Origin: Hyperoplus lanceolatus
Lineage: Eukaryota; Chordata; Actinopteri; Uranoscopiformes; Ammodytidae
DNA length: 64,000 bases
Assembly (NCBI GenBank): GCA_026929865.2
Contig: CM049416.1
Span: 20,087,501-20,151,500, forward strand
Direction: 5' to 3'
In this document: positions 57,955-64,000 of the stretch, piece after piece
Position numbering within the stretch: the first letter of the stretch is position 1
How the letters are laid out: every line of letters begins with the position of its first letter
The notes under the pieces: generated by a model
Database searches by the model: none
What the model saw: only the letters and a program-made list of their open reading frames with translations
What the model was told of the DNA's origin: nothing
Made by a program: the position numbers and the translations under genes

Positions 57955-60900
57955 ATGGCTTCGGACGTGACTTCTTTAGACGGGAATGAACTTTTGGAAG
58001 TTGACATATGCGACGCGGACGTTTGCTGCTCCGAGGACGAGAGCGGTGTGTTTGTGAATTCTTTCGCCGGCTTTCAGGGCGATATCTCCGGCTTCCAACG
58101 ATGGACTGGTCCCGCCGCCAACGAGTCACCTGCTGCTAATGCCACATCATCATCAACACAACCAGCCCCTTCTTTGCCTGGCACTGAAACTGGCACCCTA
58201 AACACCTTTAACTTTACTCAAAGGACACATCAAGACAGCGATTCAGAGGGAGAAAGTGAAGTAAAGCGCTCCAGGACTTCCATAGTGGACTGTCTATTGG
58301 TGGAGATATATGAGACGTATTGCGGAGGTGGCAGGCGGCATGCGGACAGCTGGGATAGCTCCACAGAGGCGTCTGGTTCGGATGCTTTCCTGGGACGCAG
58401 CACCACCGGGTCAAGCTTTCTCTCGGAGCTCCAGGAGAAACACACGAGGAGGCATCAGATGAATTACCTGGCCCAGAAAGGTGAGGGGCTGGCGGCTGAA
58501 GTATAGAGTGGGTGAGAGAGAGATTGTGTGTGTGTGAAACTTTTTTGTGTTTTTGTAAAAGTTATTTATTAATTATAAATGTTGTAATTTTATCAACAAG
58601 AGGAAAAACATTGTACATAATTTACAGTAATAATAAAACAATAAAGAAAAAAACCATATGGGCCTCGGCCTATATAATGGATAACAGAACCATAAACCAT
58701 TAGCAAAAGTTATTTCGGATATCCTATGCATGAGGGATTTTTATTGGTCTAATACTTGAGGCATACTAAAAAAAACAAGTAATTGAATACTCTGTTGAGT
58801 TAGAATAGAATTGATATGCTGCTGCTATGCCACTTATAGGCTAAATGACACGCACCAGATGAAACACATGGTTCACCTCCACTGGCACTCACTGTTGCAC
58901 CTACACACTTGGTTGCATGACATATTCTGAGATTAAAACTACTATTTCAATGCTTTGGGCAGCACAGTTGTTTGTCTAGATAGTAGATTCCCCCTAAACG
59001 CGTACCACAGTGGGGGTGTGGGCCTGAGCAAGTTTACCCTGCAGAAGAGATGCACCTTGGGTAAACAAGTGAGAGGAAAGTATTGGTTTTCTGTTATCAG
59101 AACAAATATTTAATACATCATCATACTTAATGTGAACTTTAAAGAAAGTATATTCCAACATTTCCTCTCTTAAAATACAGACTCTGAAAATTAAAGTCAG
59201 GATTTGTGCTGTTGCTATAGAATACCAATAATCACTTTTTTGCTATATTTTGCACAGTTTAATTAAAAATCTGTGTAACTGCTCTCCCTCGCTGCATTGA
59301 TCTCATTGAGAAAAATGCAACAATATTGTGCTACTATAGAAATATGGCGATGCAACATGGCGGCCTCCATGGACTCCACTCCACTCAACATATAAATATT
59401 ATATTATATTCCATTGCCATTCTAAACACCAATTCCCTTTCATAACCTGTTTATGGTTGATTTAATTTAATGACAGTTAATCTGTTCCTGTTGTAGCGGT
59501 GTTCTAATAACCCTTATGTCATCCTAGACACTAAGCAAACAGAATAAGAGAACGTTAATAACAGACTTGAATGCACCATCATTAATGATATTAATTTAGT
59601 GATATGAGTTTGTAATGATGAATGCTTTGTCATTGTTAGTTCATTGAGATTTGCAAGGGTTCACTGTAATCAGATACCAGGAGAAACTGGTTGTTGAACA
59701 GACACACTAGTGTTTAGTTTTCAAACTTTTCACGTGACTGAGAGGTAGAGTAGCGTCACAGTCTGTACAGTCAGTCAGTCAGTCAGTCAGTCAGTCAGTC
59801 AGTCAGTCAGTCAGTCAGTCAGTCAGTCAGTCACTCACTCACTCACTCACTCACTCACTCACTCACTCACTCACTCACTCACCCACTCACTCACACTCTG
59901 ACATACACAGAGGGGGATGTGTGTGTGGTTGTGTGTGTGCATGTGCGTGTTGCCTCGGAGTCTTGAAAGATATGTTAACCTAGGTGCCACACCGCCATTG
60001 TTCCCTCTGTGTTGGAGAGTGGAGTGGAATTCTACAGTAAACACAGACAGGTCTGTGAGATCGCTGTTTGCCCTTTTACATTGTTTCACTCTTCTGAGGG
60101 CTGAGGTTCACATGGCAGGGGAAGAGGAAAGGATCTGATAACTCCTCTAATAACAGCTGAAGAATGTGAATACGGGCCAGTTTCACAGACATGGATTAAG
60201 CCTAGTCCTGGGCTAAATGGAATTTTGAATGGAGATTGTCCATTGAAAGTACCATTTAGTCCAGAACTAGGCTTTTTTTTTTTTTTTTTTTAAACCTTTA
60301 TTTATACAGGTAAATCCCATTGAGACCGAAGACTTATCAAGGGAGACCTGTTTTCCTTTCCCACGTTACCATTCACACACACACATTCATACACCGATAG
60401 CAGGCTAACTATCGATATTCACACGAGGCAAGGTGGGTGAAGTGTCTTGCCCAAGGACACAACAACCATGACACAGGTGGCAGGGCGGGGATCGTACCTC
60501 CAACCCTTTGATCATCAGCCGACCCGCTCTACCACCTGAGCCACAGTCGCCCAAATCCTTAATCCATGTCGCTTAATCCATGTCTGCGAAACAGGCCCTA
60601 AGTGTATTTGGTTTTTTTCTGGGCTTAATGGTACAATGTTAGGGTTGGGACCTCTTTGATAAATGGTATAAAGTGTGAGATATATAAGACGTAAGGAAAC
60701 TACTTTGGATCTTTTTCTGTGTCTATGAGGGAGACTCTGCCATCTACCAGGTGTGGGAAATGTAGATCAAATGCTTGGAATCTGGATGCTGATGAGCTGA
60801 TTTGAAAGAGTTTGAAAATATGCAATGAAGAATTATGCTAAAATGGAACTGCAAAACATTGCTGTGTGTGTTCCTCCAGCATTCACACTAATATGAATAT

Positions 60901-61665
60901 TGTCATTATTGATTTAGATGTAGAAATGCAACTGTGACTATTTTTATTAATGCAATTTCTTTGATTAGTTGATTTAATGTTTTATTTTAAGAATGGGAAA
61001 ACTATAACAACTTTAACATCTGTGTTCAGCATAGAACACTGAATAGGAGGACACTTTTTCTGTCTATTTATTTGTGGCGGTGTTCTGGTTTTCATTTGAT
61101 CTTTTTGCCTGCAGCCTGGAAAACAGACAAACAGACAAATGACTAAGATGTTCTGATTGAACAGCGGAGTGCTGCTGCAGATGTCACATGTTGTTATAAC
61201 AATCTCTATCTATTATCATCTGCGCTATAGCAACCTTATTAAAACGATACGTGTATATCTATGTTCATATCTGTGTGTCTGTCTTGCCTTTACATGTGTC
61301 TGTATTACTGTCTGTCTGTCTTATTGCCCTTGCAGCCCTTAACCAAACCTTAATGTAACTTTTATGTGTCTATCTACTGTATGTTCATGTCTGTCTGTCT
61401 GTTTTGCCCTTATGTCTGTATTAATGTCTGTCTGTCTGTCTGTCTGTTCTGCCTTTCTATATGTCTGTATTAATGTCTGTCTGTCTTCTTGCCCCTCCAG
61501 CCCCTGAGGAGCTTGATTCGATCATCCAGGAGGTGAAGTATCGCACCGGGCTGCAGTCGGCCAAACTGCTGCGTCAGCTGCGGAGACGAGACCGGCTCTG
61601 TCACAAGCTGCAGAAGAACTATGACATCATCACAGCCTGCCTTCAGGCCGTCTCACAGAAACGAC
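57955..61665 (+). CDS. tbc1d30: TBC1 domain family member 30, 5' coding exons (partial)
   Basis: TBC1D30 is a Rab GTPase-activating protein (towards Rab8 in human cells) that restrains primary cilium formation. Only two coding exons lie in the window: 57955-58480 (175 codons plus one base) and 61501-61665, ending at donor CGAC|gtaag in phase 1. The rest, including the whole TBC domain, is beyond base 64000. Identification rests on SWDSSTEASGSDAFLG, RRHQMNYLAQK and the run ELDSIIQEVKYRTGLQSAKL ... LLRQL ... DRLCHKLQ ... ITACLQAVSQKRR, which follow human TBC1D30 closely before its TBC domain. Residues 1-110 are acidic, Ser/Thr-rich, probably disordered and unlike the human N-terminus. The ATG has A at -3. 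The neighbour gns on the opposite strand matches the human locus. Confidence 0.92.
59768..59888. repeat. (CAGT)n to (CACT)n compound microsatellite
   Basis: About 15 CAGT units switch at 59832 to about 14 CACT units with one base changed per unit. Confidence 0.96.
60177..60597. mobile_element. Palindromic MITE interrupted by a family B SINE (60271-60553, minus)
   Basis: The outer sequence GGCCAGTTTCACAGACATGG ... CAGAACTAGGCTT and ... TTAATCCATGTCTGCGAAAC is the element seen whole at 9107-9232. It is opened at CTAGGCTT by a poly-T and a reversed SINE with the same tRNA-like head as 3441-3707. The right junction carries CTTAATCCATGTC twice in tandem. Confidence 0.92.
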
Positions 61666-62407
61666 GTAAGAATACACTATTATTATTATTATTTTTTTAA
61701 TTTGATTTTTTTTTAATACTTAAAAAGATTGAGCGGTGTGTAATTGATATTAGGGGCTTTGTGTTTACTGTCCGGAGAAAGGTATCCTTAAGCACTCACT
61801 TGTACAGGAGTCTCCAACACATCGCTCGCGAGATACCCATTGTTGGAGGCCTGAATTTGTAGTGAAATAATAAAATATATTGTATTTTCTCATGATATTA
61901 GTGGTTTACGAAGATTTAAAAGGCTGAAAAGAATGTGCTTAAAAGGCACAACATGTCAAGAAAGAGTGAATACATTTGCAAGTTACTATAGACCCTGTCC
62001 TAGTTGTGTTTATCACATATTGTATGAAAATATCCCTTTTATAATTTACATAACAGACTTTGAACGCATGACTTGGGGGTGGTTGGGTGGGTGGGGGGGA
62101 ATCATATGTTCATTTTCATATCCCAATCTCCCTTGACCTGCTACTTTCAAAATAGACTCAAATCATTTGAACTGAGCCGACTGTTCTTGTTATGTAAAAT
62201 GCATTTGGAAAACAAATCTTAGAAAGGTAATTCCTCCAGGGAAGAGATTACGGATTAAGCCTCATTCTAGAATTGCTCAACACATGAAATGAAATATCCC
62301 AACGGCACGAACAGGAACTTTGGGAGGATTACGACGAGGCTAAGTCTAAGAGCAAGTGGTCAGCAGATGGTTTCAGGTTATAGGAAGACATTTACTTTTG
62401 TAGCCTG

Positions 62408-62638
62408 TAGATGTGGAGTCAGTGATTCTGGAATTCTTGTTGTAAAAATCACATCTCACGATCCGCTACCTGTCTGTACTGTTATATGTGCTGAAAAAAA
62501 AATCAAGTGTTAATACACAGCCCAGTCTCTATGTAAACAAATGGGGTCCACTGTAGCTATAGCAACATGCCCGTTTACAGAACCTAGGCTGTGATTTTGA
62601 CAACAAACATTCTCCAGAATCGCTGACTCCACTTTAAA
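62408..62638. mobile_element. Palindromic MITE 'GGAGTCAGCGATTCT', copy 6
   Basis: The ends GATGTGGAGTCAGTGATTCT and AGAATCGCTGACTCCACTTT pair. The inner region keeps GTTAATACACAGCCCAGTCT and CCTAGGCTGTGATTTTGAC but has lost part of its right inner arm. Confidence 0.87.
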
Positions 62639-62794
62639 CAAAGCTAAATAAAAAGTAATGAGTTTATGTCTATGTGCCCATTTTGATTTGATTGTCGACT
62701 CTCCTGTTCTGTCAACATGCAGCATGATGGCTCATAATCAGGTAGAGTACACAACAACACACATGGTTTTTAACACCAACAATAATATGAAGAC

Positions 62795-63085
62795 CATGCC
62801 TGCATTCCACTCCCCATACTATATACTATTTAGTATGCCAGAAAAAGATTTATGATGTCCCAATACATGCACGTCAATTGTAGTATGCTGAAAATACACA
62901 ATTGCCCCACTAACTCCAATAGCATTTTGGAGTATTAGTCTTTATTTTTAAAAAATTTTTGACATAATGAAAAGAATCTTCCTTATCTGACTTTTTTTTC
63001 TCTGTCCTGTGGCCCCTTAAACTCTTTTGTACTTTAGTATGTAGGGTAGTAAAAAGCATTTGATTTGGAACACAGGGAGAGTTTT
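62795..63085. mobile_element. MITE pair member 'CTGCGTTCCAAATC', copy 2 (inverted)
   Basis: Starts CCTGCATTCCACTCCCCATA and ends GCATTTGATTTGGAACACAG. TTTATGATGTCCCAATACAT is the complement of a block in 51991-52330. Confidence 0.65.
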
Positions 63086-64000
63086 TACACAGTTGCTGCT
63101 CAATAATCCCTACAATGGAGCAAATAAACATTTAATTGTGTGATGAAAAATGAAATTAGCAGTCATCCAATTTAAAACATCGAGTGACATGATATTTTAT
63201 CATAACGGTTACGAAACATTATCATTGAGGCCTTTTATTTTCAGGCTGTTTGCTGATATCGATTGAAGACGCCATTAAAACTTGATATACTCACTCTATC
63301 TGTAGCACTGACTCATAACGACGTCTTCCATCATTCATTACATTATCATTTTATTTAATTGCCGTCCATTATTTGGTAGCAGCAGGTGACTTTGCTGAAT
63401 CAGTGTATCCTAAATATAAGTGTGTTAGTATATAGTAGTCTGTGTAAAGGTCTCTATTATTGATTTCTCCTTCGAGGTAATTTCACATGGAGAAAAATAT
63501 GAATAGCAGAAATGGCAAAGAGTGGTGTAACATTGTTTTCTGTCTCTTTCTCATTTAATAGAGTATTTATAATTTAAAACTTAAATTAACTATTTTCAAA
63601 CTTGATTGAAGATAATGTAATGTAGTTGTGGTGTGTGAAGTAAAATAAAATCCATCTATCCAGTAAAACCACATTAGTCTTTCATTCCTTACTTTTTGGT
63701 ACTCAAAAAAGGGAGAATTCCTCTCGTCTTGTAGCATTTTTGAATAAGCAATAAAATGTAAATAAGTTGGACAATTCATGATTTACTTTTTTACTTTGTC
63801 ATCAGAGTGAGACAATTCCATCTTTTTACTGTCTGCAGCTCACTCTTTGTTTCCAAAAAAAGTTTTCTACAGCTGAATAGGCAAAAAGACTCAAAGGTGT
63901 TTGTTACAATGTCATTTTAACATTTCAATTAAAAAGGTTTCTTGCAACACTTTCCACAAATGAAAAACCATTTACAAGTCGTTATAGATGTTCCAACCAA

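Larger units (their letters stand above)
58481..61500 (+). other. tbc1d30 intron 1
   Basis: 3.0 kb. 58520-59760 shows nothing I recognise. Then follow a compound tetranucleotide array, an interrupted palindromic MITE and a (GTCT)n-rich stretch just before the exon 2 acceptor (gcccctccag, 61491-61500). Confidence 0.85.
61666..64000 (+). other. tbc1d30 intron 2 (runs off the window)
   Basis: Contains a palindromic MITE copy (62408-62638) and a dispersed element (62795-63085). CAGGAGTCTCCAACACA at about 61806 resembles one end of a hAT element. 63090-64000 is A/T-rich with nothing recognised. Confidence 0.75.

Noticed and set aside
58214-58445. Minus-strand frames over tbc1d30 exon 1
   Set aside because: They are antisense shadows of the long, well-supported plus-strand exon.

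Overview
The window is vertebrate nuclear DNA, almost certainly from a teleost fish. Its genes have many small exons with GT-AG introns. It carries very long (GT)n/(CA)n microsatellites, tRNA-derived SINEs, short palindromic DNA elements and L2-type LINE tails, with no operons and no bacterial or viral gene organisation. Four protein-coding genes can be built exon by exon with every splice phase consistent: rassf3 (+), an APMAP-like beta-propeller gene (+), gns (-) and the 5' part of tbc1d30 (+). RASSF3-GNS-TBC1D30 in these orientations is also the order on human 12q14, which supports the identifications. The APMAP-like gene between rassf3 and gns is an extra gene compared with the mammalian block.

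Layout. 1-720: 3' end of an L2-like LINE. 840-1430: rassf3 promoter and leader with upstream ORFs. 1431-28004: rassf3 coding span (6 coding exons, about 20 kb first intron full of microsatellites, SINEs and MITEs). 28005 to about 32300: AT-rich, microsatellite-free stretch, most likely the rassf3 3' UTR. 34103-42233: APMAP-like gene, 9 exons, with a start codon split by intron 1. 42234-45774: tail-to-tail 3' UTRs. 45775-56090: gns, 14 coding exons on the minus strand. 56091-57954: gns/tbc1d30 head-to-head spacer with both promoters. 57955-61665: tbc1d30 exons 1 and 2; the TBC domain lies beyond the window.

The genes have unrelated jobs. RASSF3 is a Ras-association/SARAH scaffold of Hippo and p53 signalling. 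The APMAP-like protein is a membrane-anchored six-bladed propeller esterase-like protein. GNS is the lysosomal N-acetylglucosamine-6-sulfatase of heparan and keratan sulfate breakdown. TBC1D30 is a Rab GTPase-activating protein of primary cilia. They share a neighbourhood through conserved synteny, not a pathway.

I found no new enzymatic or defence system. The notable signals concern repeats at splice sites: a tandem array that has copied an exon end with its 5' splice site; (TG)-rich tracts replacing polypyrimidine tracts at three frame-preserving exons; a donor-site segment duplicated inside a gns intron beside a long hairpin; a split ATG; a uORF stop overlapping the rassf3 start; and a probable one-base frame difference at the gns C-terminus.
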